Below are positions 44,684-53,432 of a stretch of DNA of 64,000 nt, one piece after another. Source of the stretch: an uncultured Gammaproteobacteria bacterium (GTDB lineage Bacteria; Pseudomonadota; Gammaproteobacteria; Arenicellales; JAANXG01); contig CAMYJT010000007.1 of assembly GCA_947258785.1 (NCBI GenBank), positions 33,449-97,448 on the forward strand. The letters run 5' to 3'. Both the position numbers and the translations under genes were made by a program. Numbering within the stretch: the first letter of the stretch is position 1; each line of letters opens with the position of its first letter. Under the pieces are notes generated by a model, which saw nothing but the letters and a program-made list of their open reading frames with translations, did no database searches and was not told where the DNA came from.

Positions 44684-45582
44684 CTGGACGCGGACGCCGT
44701 ATCGGCGATTGGGCCGGTACGGCCGGCAAGACCGTCCCGGATGCCGCGCAGCACGAAACTGGCGGTGTCGACGCGCTGTGCGACACCCGCCTGCATCGCG
44801 TGGACGAGGTGCCTGGTCAGCCAGTACGGGTAGAGTACCGGGATGAGCCACGGCAGATGCCAGTGAACGTATAAATAGCGGTTGCGCACGGTGTAATAGG
44901 CGTAGACGGTTTCTCGGAGCAGACCAGCTGCCGCCGGCCGGTGACCAGCACGGGCCTTGGGCTGAACCAGTACTCGCCAAGCGCACCGGCCGTGGCGGCG
45001 CAAGCGCCGGCACAGGTCGGCCGCTTCACCGCTGAAGAAATAGCGTTCGTCGAACAAGCCGACAGCCTCCAGGGCTCGCGCTCGCAATACGCAGACGGTG
45101 CCGGAGACGTAGTCGACCGCATACGGATTATCGGTGTCGACAACTTGCCTGAGGTGGGTGACGTAGTGCCAAGCGATCTCGCGGCCGCCGGCGTTCAACA
45201 ACTCACCAGACCCGGGGTCATAAATCAGCGGGCCGACCGCGGCAATGTCGGGCCGGGAGGCAAGCGTGTTGAGCAGTCGTGCCGCATCCGCTTCCTCGAT
45301 GACGGCGTCGTTGTTAAGCATCAAAATGGCCTGTGCGCCGTCTTTCAAGGCGGCGCGCAGACCGAGATTGTTACCGCCGGCGAATCCCGCATTGACGGGG
45401 CTGTCTATGAGGTGCACGGAGGCACTGGCGATCCTGTCGAGCTGTGCCCGGTCATCGGGTCGGGAGGCATTGTCCACCAGATATACCGTCGCCTTGAGAT
45501 CGCGCCACTCGCGGATCGCCGTGACACAGCTCAGGGTGGCGGGTGCGGCGTTCCAATTCAGCACGACGACAGCAAGTTCCAT
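44680..45582 (-). CDS. Family 2 glycosyltransferase
   Basis: A 300-residue GT2 enzyme. ATG 45582 places ELAVVVLNWNAAPATLSCV at the N-terminus. Further motifs are LVDNASRPDDRAQLD, NAGFAGGNNLGLRAAL, LMLNNDAVIEEADAARLL and GLFDERYFFSGEAADLCRRLRRHGR. It is similar in type to the following GT2 enzyme, and both belong to one coupled transcript (ATGA overlap). C-terminal hydrophobic residues (YVHWHLPWLIPVLYPYWL) may anchor it to the inner membrane. Sugar specificity is unknown. Confidence 0.9.
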   Translation of the reverse strand: MELAVVVLNWNAAPATLSCVTAIREWRDLKATVYLVDNASRPDDRAQLDRIASASVHLIDSPVNAGFAGGNNLGLRAALKDGAQAILMLNNDAVIEEADAARLLNTLASRPDIAAVGPLIYDPGSGELLNAGGREIAWHYVTHLRQVVDTDNPYAVDYVSGTVCVLRARALEAVGLFDERYFFSGEAADLCRRLRRHGRCAWRVLVQPKARAGHRPAAAGLLRETVYAYYTVRNRYLYVHWHLPWLIPVLYPYWLTRHLVHAMQAGVAQRVDTASFVLRGIRDGLAGRTGPIADTASASR

Positions 45583-45616
45583 GGTCTGAGTCACCGCGGC
45601 ATCATGGCTGCCGGCG

Positions 45617-46435
45617 TCAGCGTTTGGCGGCGAGCACAATGTCCTGGCCGCCAACAGCGCCGTTGCGTCCGCTCCAACTGCCGTAATGAATCGGGGACTG
45701 CAGCTCCAGATTCGCTTGCCGATACATGTCCCGGATGAGATTCTCGTCGAAGGCGATGGCGGCCTCTGGGTTGTCGGGGACCATGGTCCAGAATTGCCCG
45801 TTGGTGGGTTGGAAATCAAAAGCGCTCGCTGGCATGTGGCGTCGGGATTCGGAGTTGATCACAAAGAAAGTCACCAGGCTGCGACCGCCAGGCTCGAGGA
45901 CCCTGGAGATTTCCTTCAGGTAATTCAAGGCTGCGCCGGGCAGCAGATGGGTCAACACCGAGGTGGCGAACACCAGCGAAAAGCAGGCGTCCTCATAGGG
46001 AAACTTGAAGGTCGCGGCATCCAGCTGGCCGCTGGGGTTGTATTCCGCATTGTATAGATCGACGTAACGGAACCTGAAGTTGTGACGGCGGCGCGCAATG
46101 CGGCGGTTACACCAATCGACACCCAGAGCTACGATATCGAATCCGTCGTAACGACCGGCGCTGTTGAGATAGTCCATAAAGTGAACCGCGACGCGACCGA
46201 TTCCGCAACCGACGTCGAGCACGCGATCGTCGGCCACGGCGCCGGCGATTCCACACAGATTTCTAAAGTGGCCCAGACCCAGCTCGTGGTATTGTTCTCC
46301 GCCGACGAAATTGAACAGTTGCGGCGGCCGGGGATTGGTGCCGAGGCGGCAGAAGAGCTTGAACAGAATTCGGTAGACTCTTGGGTGCCTGACTGCGAAA
46401 TCTCTAATCTCGACTCGGGCGTTGGGGATCACCAT
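45617..46435 (-). CDS. SAM-dependent methyltransferase of the polysaccharide cluster
   Basis: A 272-residue class I methyltransferase starting at ATG 46435. DDRVLDVGCGIGRVAVHFMDYL is the SAM-binding motif I, followed by YDGFDIVALGVDWC and FPYEDACFSLVFATSVLTHLLPGAALNYLKEISRVLEPGG. It is the first gene of the four-gene minus-strand island, 34 bases before the first glycosyltransferase. Such enzymes methylate sugars or lipid-linked intermediates in surface polysaccharide clusters; the target here is not known. Confidence 0.88.
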   Translation of the reverse strand: MVIPNARVEIRDFAVRHPRVYRILFKLFCRLGTNPRPPQLFNFVGGEQYHELGLGHFRNLCGIAGAVADDRVLDVGCGIGRVAVHFMDYLNSAGRYDGFDIVALGVDWCNRRIARRRHNFRFRYVDLYNAEYNPSGQLDAATFKFPYEDACFSLVFATSVLTHLLPGAALNYLKEISRVLEPGGRSLVTFFVINSESRRHMPASAFDFQPTNGQFWTMVPDNPEAAIAFDENLIRDMYRQANLELQSPIHYGSWSGRNGAVGGQDIVLAAKR

Positions 46436-46698
46436 TGTGTTGTTGAGTGACGTAAAAGATTCGTGTTTAGAGCGCGGAACCCTGGCAAGCCGCGTGACGT
46501 GCATGATGCAATCGAAATGGAGGTGTTGCAAGACGGTGTTGATGGGCGGTGGCCGGGGCCCGCTGCTGCCGACCTGTTCGGGCCGGTCGGCGTCGGCCAA
46601 GCTTGGCGACCCGGAGGCCGTGAGTTCCCAGGGTTTTAAAAACTCGGTAAAGTCATGCTGTCACGCTGGGGCGTCAATTGTTAAAGGGGTTCTTTAGC

Positions 46699-47385
46699 TT
46701 GAATTACGTCATTCCCGCCCCGCCCTTGCCCACCTTGGGGGTACGCGGCACCACGGGCTTATTTCCCATCCATCGCATCTACTGCGTGGGACGCAATTAC
46801 GCGGCGCACGCACGGGAGATGGGCCATGTCCCGGAGCGTGAACCCCCTTTCTTTTTTCAGAAAAACCCGGACTCGATTGTGCCAAGCGGTGGGCGGTTTC
46901 CCTATCCCGGCCACAGTCAGGATGTCCATCACGAATTGGAGATGGTTGTCGCGCTGGGCGGAGGTGGCCGGGATCTGGCGGTGGATCAGGCCCTGGACTG
47001 TGTGTTTGGATATGCGGTGGGCCTGGACATGACCCGGCGGGATCTCCAGGCGCAGATGAAGCAGATGGGGCGTCCCTGGGAGATCGGTAAGGCGTTCGAG
47101 TTTGCCGCTCCCTGTTCGGACATTGTCCCGGCCACCGAATGCGGCCATCCCCGGTCGGGGGCGGTGTGGTTGAAGGTGAACGGGGAATTGCGGCAGCGGG
47201 GCGATCTGAGGCAGATGATCTGGTCGGTGCCGGAGATGATCTCGTATCTGTCGGCGTTGTTCACGCTGGCCCCCGGCGACTTGATCTTTTCCGGAACCCC
47301 GGCGGGTGTGGCGGCTGTCCGGCGCGGTGACGTCCTGCACGGCGGTGTCGACGGAATCGGGGAGTTGAAGATCAGCGTAGTTTGA
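46699..47385 (+). CDS. Fumarylacetoacetate hydrolase family protein
   Basis: A 228-residue FAH-family enzyme. TTG 46699 is preferred because AAAGGGG at 46683-46689 is well placed; a TTG at 46678 would add seven residues. The motifs are [43 protein letters not shown] (metal-binding Glu pair), [14 protein letters not shown] and [17 protein letters not shown]. Relatives include acylpyruvases, 2-oxopent-4-enoate hydratase-like enzymes and oxaloacetate tautomerases/decarboxylases. The substrate cannot be decided here. No aromatic meta-cleavage genes are nearby. Confidence 0.9.
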   Translation: MNYVIPAPPLPTLGVRGTTGLFPIHRIYCVGRNYAAHAREMGHVPEREPPFFFQKNPDSIVPSGGRFPYPGHSQDVHHELEMVVALGGGGRDLAVDQALDCVFGYAVGLDMTRRDLQAQMKQMGRPWEIGKAFEFAAPCSDIVPATECGHPRSGAVWLKVNGELRQRGDLRQMIWSVPEMISYLSALFTLAPGDLIFSGTPAGVAAVRRGDVLHGGVDGIGELKISVV

Positions 47386-47479
47386 ATTGCCGCGGTCGCG
47401 CGCCACGGGCAAGCGGTTCGCCACCGGAGGGCGCGGGGAGATTGGTGTGTGAGTCCGGCCGGCGCGGGATCCCGCAGTG

Positions 47480-48235
47480 CTATTTCTTCAATGTCTTATC
47501 GACATAGCGACGGACGGCGTCGATGACTGCGCTGGAGTTCCACGCGCGGCCGACCTGCTCATCGATCTGTCGGGTCGACTCCCGCTGGAGCGCATGCAGC
47601 GACGGTTGACGTAAGAGCGACTTGGTCAGTTCAAAAGATGACGCGGGAATGGCGGCGAGTTGGGTTGCCTGCTTGACGGCGCGATCCATAACGGCATCAT
47701 CCTCGGCAAGTTCGTTCACCAGACCCTGCTCGAGGGCCTGTGCAGGGGAATGTGTGGAGCCCTCGAATACCATTGGCCCCAGGCGCTGGCAAGGGGTGAC
47801 AAAACGCATGATCTCGACCGCAGCGGCCGGCAACGGTACGCCGACCAGCAGTTCGGGGACACCGATCCGTGCGCCCGCGTTCCGCATGACACGAAAATCC
47901 GCGGCGCATGCCAGTATGCATCCACCAGCGATGGCGTGACCGTTGACCGCTGCAACCACAGGCTTGGGACAGAAAAACACCGAGCGAAATGCCCGCGACA
48001 GCGACTCGACGAGGGCGAGTCGGTAATCATCGTTTTCCCGCAGCAGCCGCACCAGATCGACACCGGCGGAGAAAATGTTCCTTGTACCGGTCAGGACGAG
48101 CGCGTCTGCGGAGTCGGCAACGGGGCTTTGTAGCGTATCGGTCAGCGCTTGGCACAGCTCCACGTCTAGGACGTTGGCCTTGCCGTGTCGCATGCGCACT
48201 GTGGCGATGCCGTGGTGTTCGGTGACCTCAATCAT
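47480..48235 (-). CDS. Enoyl-CoA hydratase/isomerase (crotonase) family protein
   Basis: A 251-residue crotonase-fold protein starting at ATG 48235; a longer frame reaches upstream toward the repeat but lacks conservation. Landmarks are MRHGKANVLD, IFSAGVDLVRLL (oxyanion-hole segment), KPVVAAVNGHAIAGGCILACAADFRV and LVGVPLPAAAVEIMRF. The usual second catalytic Glu region is not well conserved (GVPLP in place of GLxP), so hydratase activity is unsure. It is the only gene between the FAH gene and MITE copy B. Confidence 0.85.
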   Translation of the reverse strand: MIEVTEHHGIATVRMRHGKANVLDVELCQALTDTLQSPVADSADALVLTGTRNIFSAGVDLVRLLRENDDYRLALVESLSRAFRSVFFCPKPVVAAVNGHAIAGGCILACAADFRVMRNAGARIGVPELLVGVPLPAAAVEIMRFVTPCQRLGPMVFEGSTHSPAQALEQGLVNELAEDDAVMDRAVKQATQLAAIPASSFELTKSLLRQPSLHALQRESTRQIDEQVGRAWNSSAVIDAVRRYVDKTLKK

Positions 48236-48410
48236 GCCCTGCCTCGCGGAAGACTGGTACCGGTGCGATTGAATTTGATCGATTGTAATGGTGTCGGTAA
48301 TCGAGTGAAAGCGTCCCGACCCAAGGACGGAGATCGGTCGGTTCAACGCAAGCAGGGCCCGACCTGGCGGCGAAGCCCTCGCCCGCATTCCCCCGCACGC
48401 GCCGCCTCTC

Positions 48411-48659
48411 CAGCCTGCATTTTCCGACAAGGATCCCGAATGACGACGAAGGCGTCGAGCCGCTGGACGCCGTGCTGAAACGAAACTCATAGCGAGCTAT
48501 GGGTTGAGTGAAGCGCAAGTGCAGGCGTTCGAGATCGAGCCAGGGCCGGGATAGGCGATTGCAGAAGCACAAACTGTACGAATCACCTAAGACCGAATCA
48601 TTGAACACAATCGAGTTGATACACCATTATTTCGCCGCCTTGGTGCAATATGCAGGTTA
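48411..48659 (-). mobile_element. MITE copy B, 249 bp, inverted relative to copy A
   Basis: The right end (48638-48659) matches the copy A terminal repeat with one change. The left end (48411-48432) matches with about five changes. The whole interior runs parallel to copy A in reverse orientation, including the CCCATAGC...GCTATG palindrome, and the total length is identical (249 bp). The more diverged left repeat suggests an older copy. No transposase lies in it. It occupies the gap between the crotonase gene and a small hypothetical gene. Confidence 0.85.
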
Positions 48660-48737
48660 GCCGTCCGAGATAATAACTGGCGGTGAAACCGCTTGGAGTC
48701 CAGCGGGCTTCATCGGTGGTGGTGGGACAGCTGCACG

Positions 48738-49091
48738 TCACGCGGTCAGAGCGGTATCTGAACAGACCTGACCGAAAAACTGTTGAAACGTCACCGCGCA
48801 CCACTCATAGATCGATACGACGGTATATACGAACGTCGTCGCGTCGGTCGCGGTGCCGGTGTATGACAAACATCGCGGTTGGACCTGTCGAACGTAGTGC
48901 CGTACCCACACCGGTGTTTCCTGATAGAACAGATAGCGTACGAAGTGGTACACCAACCGTCGATCCGGCGCTGGCTGCTCGTACCAATCCAGATAGGCCC
49001 GTCTGAACACCTCGTATTCGCTGTGGTGTTGAGTGTACGCTACCAAGTTGACTAACTCCGAATCGTTGAGACACCGGCTGGCTGGTTTCAT
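48738..49091 (-). CDS. Hypothetical protein
   Basis: A 117-residue frame with plausible protein composition: rich in Tyr, Phe and Trp, with predicted helices (LNDSELVNLVAYTQHHSEYEVFRRAYLDWYEQP, RRLVYHFVRYLFYQ, VWVRHYVRQVQP). No family was recognised. It begins at ATG 49091 without a strong ribosome site and ends about 80 bases from MITE copy B. It could be a real small helical protein or a remnant of a larger one. Confidence 0.45.
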   Translation of the reverse strand: MKPASRCLNDSELVNLVAYTQHHSEYEVFRRAYLDWYEQPAPDRRLVYHFVRYLFYQETPVWVRHYVRQVQPRCLSYTGTATDATTFVYTVVSIYEWCAVTFQQFFGQVCSDTALTA

Positions 49092-49429
49092 GAGATGACC
49101 ACAATCGCTTATTTGCCAAAGAATTGCACACCGCTACCTACAGTATAGATCGATGTCGCCGACCCGACATCGGAGTGTCACACAGGCGGGGGATCCGGTC
49201 GTCTACCGAAGCTGTTGCCCCGGATCTCTTGCGGGGGCCAGGGGACGGGCCAGGCTGGGAGGCCGCTCGCACCACTGGGTGCCATCGACGACACCAGCCG
49301 GCGGAGATTGTACATGCAGCGAGATTGACGAATGATTCGGGCGCGGTCGGTGTGAATCGATTTTTTTGACGCGCGTCTCATGAATCCGTTAAATCCGCTG
49401 TCTACAACGCACTCGATCACGACAACAAT
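49092..49429 (+). promoter_or_regulatory. 338-bp leader region of mgtE with possible attenuator hairpin
   Basis: No gene is recognised here. GATTC (49334-49338) pairs with GAATC (49354-49358), followed by a seven-T run at 49361-49367, a shape that would fit an intrinsic terminator 60 bases ahead of mgtE. Mg transporter genes are often preceded by Mg-sensing riboswitches, but I could not find the conserved M-box core here. Regulation by attenuation is therefore only a possibility. Confidence 0.3.
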
Positions 49430-50806
49430 ATGATGCCCAATCAAGAAATGGACACCCAAAGCGTGGAGCAGCGGCTGCTCGAGTTCGAACAGACGGTGCG
49501 CATCGGCGATACCGGCAGGATCCGGGACATGGTGGGTGGGCTCCACCCGTCCGAGATCGCCGACCTGATCGAGGCCCTGCCTGCGGAGCTGCGGGCAGTC
49601 GTCTGGGACAGCACACCGGCGGACCAGCGTGGAGAGGTCCTGACCGAGACCCACGACGAGGTCCGCGACCAGTTGATCGCAGAGACCACTCCGGAAGACC
49701 TGGTCGCGGCCCTGGAGCATCTCGACATGGATGAACTGGCGGACCTTGACGAATACGTGCCGACTCGGGTGCTCGACGCCCTGGTTCAGGCCATGGACAT
49801 GCAGCGGAGGAAACGCTATCAAGCCGTCCGCAACTACGCCGATGACACAGCCGGTGGCTTGATGGATGCGGACGCCGCAGCGGTGCGTACCGATGTGACC
49901 CTCGATGTGGTGCTGCGATACGTGCGGGCACTGTGGAAGCGGGACCACAACCTCCCCGAGCACTTCGACAGCATGGTGGTGGTGGACCGGTCGAACCGCT
50001 ATCAGGGCATGTTGCGGCTCGGTGACTTGATTTCTCGCAGTCCCGACCTGCGGGTTGCAGATGTTATGGACGTCGATGCCGCCCCGTTCCCGGCGGACAC
50101 GCCGGCGACAAAGGTGGCACGCTTGTTTGAGGATCGCGACCTGATCTCGGCAGCGGTGGTCGACTCCGACGGTCGCTTGCTGGGTCGAATCACCATCGAC
50201 GACGTGGTCGATGTGATCCGTGAGGAGGCGGACCACACCCTGATGAGCCAGGCAGGCCTGCATGAGGAGACGGACATCTTTGCGCCGGTGATGAACTCAG
50301 TGAGACAGCGCGCGGTGTGGCTGGGCGTCAATTTGATTAACGCTTTCTTAGCAGCCTGGGTGATCGGGCTGTTCGACCAGTCGATCGAGAAACTGGTGGC
50401 GCTGGCGGTGCTCATGCCGGTTGTCGCGAGCATGGGCGGTGTCGCTGGCAATCAGACCCTCATCCTGGTGATCCGCGGCATCGCCCTCGAGCAAATCGGC
50501 CGCGCCAACGCGTGGCGTTTGTTGATCAACGAGTTGGGCGTTGGGCTGGCCAACGGCTTGCTTTGGGCTTTGGTGGTGGCGACAGCGGCGATGCTCTGGT
50601 TCGGCAGTGTACAGTTGGGCATCGTTTTTGCGATGGCATTGGTCATCAACCTCATCAACGGTGCGGTGGCCGGCACCCTGGTCCCCCTCGGTCTGCAGCG
50701 GATCGGCATTGATCCCGCGCTCGCCGGTGGTGTTTTGCTCACCGCAGCGACCGACGTGGTGGGATTCTTCTCCTTTCTCGGCCTCGCCACACTGATTCTA
50801 ATCTGA
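49430..50806 (+). CDS. mgtE: Magnesium transporter MgtE
   Basis: A 458-residue Mg2+ channel of the inner membrane. The N-terminal helical Mg-sensing domain (LHPSEIADLIEALPAELRAVVW, ETTPEDLVAALEHLDMDELADLDEY) is followed by a CBS pair (DDTAGGLMDADAAAV, FDSMVVVDRSNRYQGMLRLGDLIS, DVMDVDAAPFPADTPATKVARLFEDRDLISAAVVD). Five transmembrane helices end the protein, with PVVASMGGVAGNQTLILVIRG as pore-region signature. Length and order match the family. The start is ATG 49430 (ATG 49433 is also possible). Confidence 0.94.
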   Translation: MMPNQEMDTQSVEQRLLEFEQTVRIGDTGRIRDMVGGLHPSEIADLIEALPAELRAVVWDSTPADQRGEVLTETHDEVRDQLIAETTPEDLVAALEHLDMDELADLDEYVPTRVLDALVQAMDMQRRKRYQAVRNYADDTAGGLMDADAAAVRTDVTLDVVLRYVRALWKRDHNLPEHFDSMVVVDRSNRYQGMLRLGDLISRSPDLRVADVMDVDAAPFPADTPATKVARLFEDRDLISAAVVDSDGRLLGRITIDDVVDVIREEADHTLMSQAGLHEETDIFAPVMNSVRQRAVWLGVNLINAFLAAWVIGLFDQSIEKLVALAVLMPVVASMGGVAGNQTLILVIRGIALEQIGRANAWRLLINELGVGLANGLLWALVVATAAMLWFGSVQLGIVFAMALVINLINGAVAGTLVPLGLQRIGIDPALAGGVLLTAATDVVGFFSFLGLATLILI

Positions 50807-50896
50807 CGGAATACTGATGATCGATCGAACGCAAAACAACTTGTTGACCGGCACCGATGTGGTCCTTTCCAGCGCAACGCGAATGGTGATCTGGTC

Positions 50897-51898
50897 GTGA
50901 TTTGGATTCAGTTCCTGGTATGTCTGGCCCTGATCGCTTACGCCGGTATCAAGCTGGCGCACTACGGCGATGCGATCGCCGACAAGACCGGGCTGGGCGG
51001 GACGTGGATCGGACTGATCCTGCTGGCATCGGTGACGTCCTTGCCTGAATTGGTGACCGGCGTGAGTTCGGTCACGATCGCCGGTGTCCCCGAGATCGCG
51101 GTCGGCGACGTGCTGGGCAGCTGTGTCTTCAATCTTTTGATAATTGTGGTTCTAGACTTTCTGTACCGGGGTGCGTCGTTGTACAGCACCGCCAGCCAGG
51201 GACACATACTGTCCGCGGGTTTCGGGGTAATGCTGATCGGCTTGACCGGTTTTACCATACTACTGTCGTCATCGGGCTTCATACCAGCGATAGGCCATGT
51301 CGGTGTCTCAAGCGTGGTGATCGTGGGCCTGTATGCGGTAGCGATGAGCACCGTCTTCCGTTACGAACAAAATCAAGTGCAGGCATTTCTGGACGCGGAG
51401 TCGGACCGCTACCCCGGTGTCACACTGGGCCAGCTGGCATGGCGCTACACGCTGGCCGCCCTGGTTGTCGTGACCGCGGGCACCTGGCTGCCGTTCGTAG
51501 GCAGGGACCTGGCCGAACTGATGGGTTGGTACGAGAGTTTCGTGGGGACTCTGCTGGTCGCCTTCGTGACCTCGGTGCCGGAACTGGTCGTGACGATTGC
51601 GGCGCTGCGTCTGGGCGCCTTGGACATGGCCATTGCGAATCTATTGGGCAGCAACCTGTTTAATATACTCATCCTCACCGTCGACGATGCTTTGTACACG
51701 GCAGGCCCCTTGCTGGCCCAGGTCTCGCCCAGCCATGCCGTATCCGCCCTATCGGCGATCATGATGACCGGTGTGGCCATTGTGGCGCTGCTGTACCGAT
51801 CCCAAAAGCGTGTCCTGAAGACCGTTGGTTGGGCGAGCATCTTCCTGGTTACGGTTTATCTGGTCAACGCTTATATCCTTTATACCTATGGCGGCTAG
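50897..51898 (+). CDS. Ca2+/Na+ antiporter (CaCA family, YrbG-like)
   Basis: A 333-residue inner-membrane cation exchanger of about ten helices starting at GTG 50897. The two alpha repeats that form the ion site are clear: VTSLPELVTGVSSVTIAGVPEIAVGDVLGSCVFNLLI (first) and VTSVPELVVTIAALRLGALDMAIANLLGSNLFNILIL (second). Both have the essential Pro-Glu and Gly-Ser/Asn residues. It lies 90 bases after mgtE on the same strand, giving a small divalent-cation pair. Confidence 0.9.
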   Translation: MIWIQFLVCLALIAYAGIKLAHYGDAIADKTGLGGTWIGLILLASVTSLPELVTGVSSVTIAGVPEIAVGDVLGSCVFNLLIIVVLDFLYRGASLYSTASQGHILSAGFGVMLIGLTGFTILLSSSGFIPAIGHVGVSSVVIVGLYAVAMSTVFRYEQNQVQAFLDAESDRYPGVTLGQLAWRYTLAALVVVTAGTWLPFVGRDLAELMGWYESFVGTLLVAFVTSVPELVVTIAALRLGALDMAIANLLGSNLFNILILTVDDALYTAGPLLAQVSPSHAVSALSAIMMTGVAIVALLYRSQKRVLKTVGWASIFLVTVYLVNAYILYTYGG

Positions 51899-52013
51899 GG
51901 GCCTAAGCCATGCCACGCCCGGTTCCTTGACCTGAGTCATAGTGGCTCGCCGCCGCCAGCGCTACGCTTCCCCGGTTGCTGATCATCACTTACTAGACCC
52001 GGGCACCATTGGA

Positions 52014-52271
52014 ATGATGATACCCATCGGCGAGCTGCTCAACCGTATCCTTTGGGATGACGAATTTGCCCAGGGAAAGTTTGAGATCGGGTATTACGAC
52101 AGCGCCGAAAATCAGATCGTGCGCGTTGCCTTTGCCGATGTAGACTTCGACTCCGAGGTAACAGAGTTCATATCTGTTAACGACAGCGACGGCGGCGTGC
52201 TGCTGGTGCCCTGGCACCGCATACGGGATGTCTACCGGAATGGGGAGCGCATCTGGCACCGCGAGCACTGA
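52014..52271 (+). CDS. DUF504 (MJ1316-type RNA-end recognition) domain protein
   Basis: An 85-residue protein that is essentially one DUF504/MJ1316 domain: MIPIGELLNRILWDDEFAQGKFEIGYYDSAENQIVRVAF, then LVPWHRIRDVYRNGERIWHR. ATG 52014 (or 52017) fits the family start; a GTG 51942 would add unconserved residues. This domain is best known from archaea and is thought to recognise RNA ends with cyclic phosphate; its bacterial role is not established. It is convergent with a small HTH/zinc-ribbon gene of a type also known mainly from archaea. Confidence 0.85.
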   Translation: MMIPIGELLNRILWDDEFAQGKFEIGYYDSAENQIVRVAFADVDFDSEVTEFISVNDSDGGVLLVPWHRIRDVYRNGERIWHREH

Positions 52272-52286
52272 AAACTAATTTACGGG

Positions 52287-52565
52287 CTAGCGGTGGGCTA
52301 TACCCAGGACGGGCTCGCGAATCCAGGTTGATTTACAGTCCGGGCACTTGCCCGGCCGTCGAATCGTTTTCCGACGAAAGACAAAACCGCAGCCCCGGCA
52401 GCGCGCCGGTTCGACCGTGAGACGCAAATCGGAATGCCTTAAACTCCTCCTCAGATGCTCGATGTCCTCGGACACTTCGCGGACTGAGATCTCCATGAGT
52501 TCGGCGATGTCTCGCACTGACATAGCTTGCCGCGTCAACAGGTCGATCAGCTGCTTGCGGTACAT
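52287..52565 (-). CDS. HTH/zinc-ribbon predicted regulator (COG3357-like)
   Basis: A 92-residue protein. Residues 1-48 form a winged-helix DNA-binding domain (YRKQLIDLLTRQAMSVRDIAELMEISVREVSEDIEHLRRSL). Residues 55-85 form a zinc ribbon with CRGCGF and CPDCKS. The fusion of the two is the COG3357 type of predicted regulator. It points toward the DUF504 gene with 15 bases between the stops. No operator sites could be recognised. Confidence 0.85.
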   Translation of the reverse strand: MYRKQLIDLLTRQAMSVRDIAELMEISVREVSEDIEHLRRSLRHSDLRLTVEPARCRGCGFVFRRKTIRRPGKCPDCKSTWIREPVLGIAHR

Positions 52566-53069
52566 TGGTTCAACGCCCGGATCGCACGCGTCGATTTAAA
52601 CACAAACTGTGCGACAATGCCGTTCCTTAGCCGATGACGCGACACAGGCGGCGGTGCCCGGATGGTGTCCGTCGTTTTATACGGCCCGAGACCGACCGAT
52701 AGTGATTGGATTAGAACATTTCGACGATGAGATGTGCGGGTCCGATGCCCGCATCGGGCGGCTCGCCATCGCCTGTGGGGTCGAACTCAGCCGCTGCGGA
52801 AACATCGCGGTCCAGATCAAGGGGAACCTCAGTGGCTGTCGGCACGGCGATAATGCGAAGCGACGCAAGCGGTGCGGGCTCCTCATGCTCAACTACTGCG
52901 TCGAACAACATCACGTCGCAACCCGCGGCACTCAGGAGTGCCTGCGGCTTGTCGAACAGGGGGAGTATCGATTGCGCCGCGTGGGATTTTGTGGTGCGGG
53001 CGGCCGCAGAACGGGGTGCGTGACCGTCTCGACATCCCGGACACCCGCCAACCCGTTGGGAACGGCGCC
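52566..53069. other. 504-bp region without a confident gene
   Basis: Open frames are present on both strands (plus 52609-53073, minus 52711-53100) but neither shows a known domain, and they overlap each other. The minus-strand one has a somewhat protein-like stretch (LFDKPQALLSAAGCDVMLFDAVVEHEEPAPLASLRIIAVP) and may be the relic of a coding gene. The promoters of the HTH/zinc-ribbon gene and of the DUF4389 gene must lie here. Confidence 0.4.
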
Positions 53070-53348
53070 GTGACTGAGGAAACGAAGAACGGTCCGACAC
53101 GCCGGGAGACCTGGATTCGCGCGCTGTTTGTGATCCTGTTTGCCCTGATCTACGGTGTTGCCGAGGTCGTGCTGGTGATGGTGGTCTTTATCCAATTTGG
53201 ATTCGTCCTCGTCGCCGGCGAACGGAACCAGAAGCTGCTCGACTTCGGCGCCAGTCTAAGTACCTTCGTGTTTCAGATCCTCAGGTATGTCACGTTCAAC
53301 TCGGACGATAAGCCGTTTCCATTCTCGGATTGGCCCGCGACGGGTTAG
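53070..53348 (+). CDS. DUF4389 membrane protein
   Basis: A 92-residue protein beginning at GTG 53070. It matches the compact bacterial DUF4389 form: RRETWIRALFVILFALIYGVAEVVLVMVVFIQFGFVLVAGERN contains two hydrophobic helices, followed by LLDFGASLSTFVFQILRYVTFNSDDKPFPFSDWP. The conserved FPFSDWP end is typical. The family has no known function; it is an inner-membrane protein. Confidence 0.85.
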   Translation: MTEETKNGPTRRETWIRALFVILFALIYGVAEVVLVMVVFIQFGFVLVAGERNQKLLDFGASLSTFVFQILRYVTFNSDDKPFPFSDWPATG

Positions 53349-53432
53349 CCGGTGTCTTGTCCCGAAGAAATGCGGCCTCGGAGTGCATTACTCCAACCCG
53401 GTGTTCCCGAACCAGTCAAGGCGGTTTATCTG

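Noticed and set aside
48228..48608. 126-residue minus-strand frame within the repeat
   Set aside because: It reads through MITE copy B; the similar frame in copy A is not maintained over the full length, so it is not a gene.
49092..49429. M-box (ykoK) Mg riboswitch ahead of mgtE
   Set aside because: The conserved core sequences of the M-box were not recognised, so only a possible attenuator hairpin is reported.
52711..53100. 129-residue minus-strand gene
   Set aside because: It has no recognisable domain, overlaps the start of DUF4389 on the other strand, and has only a short protein-like stretch.
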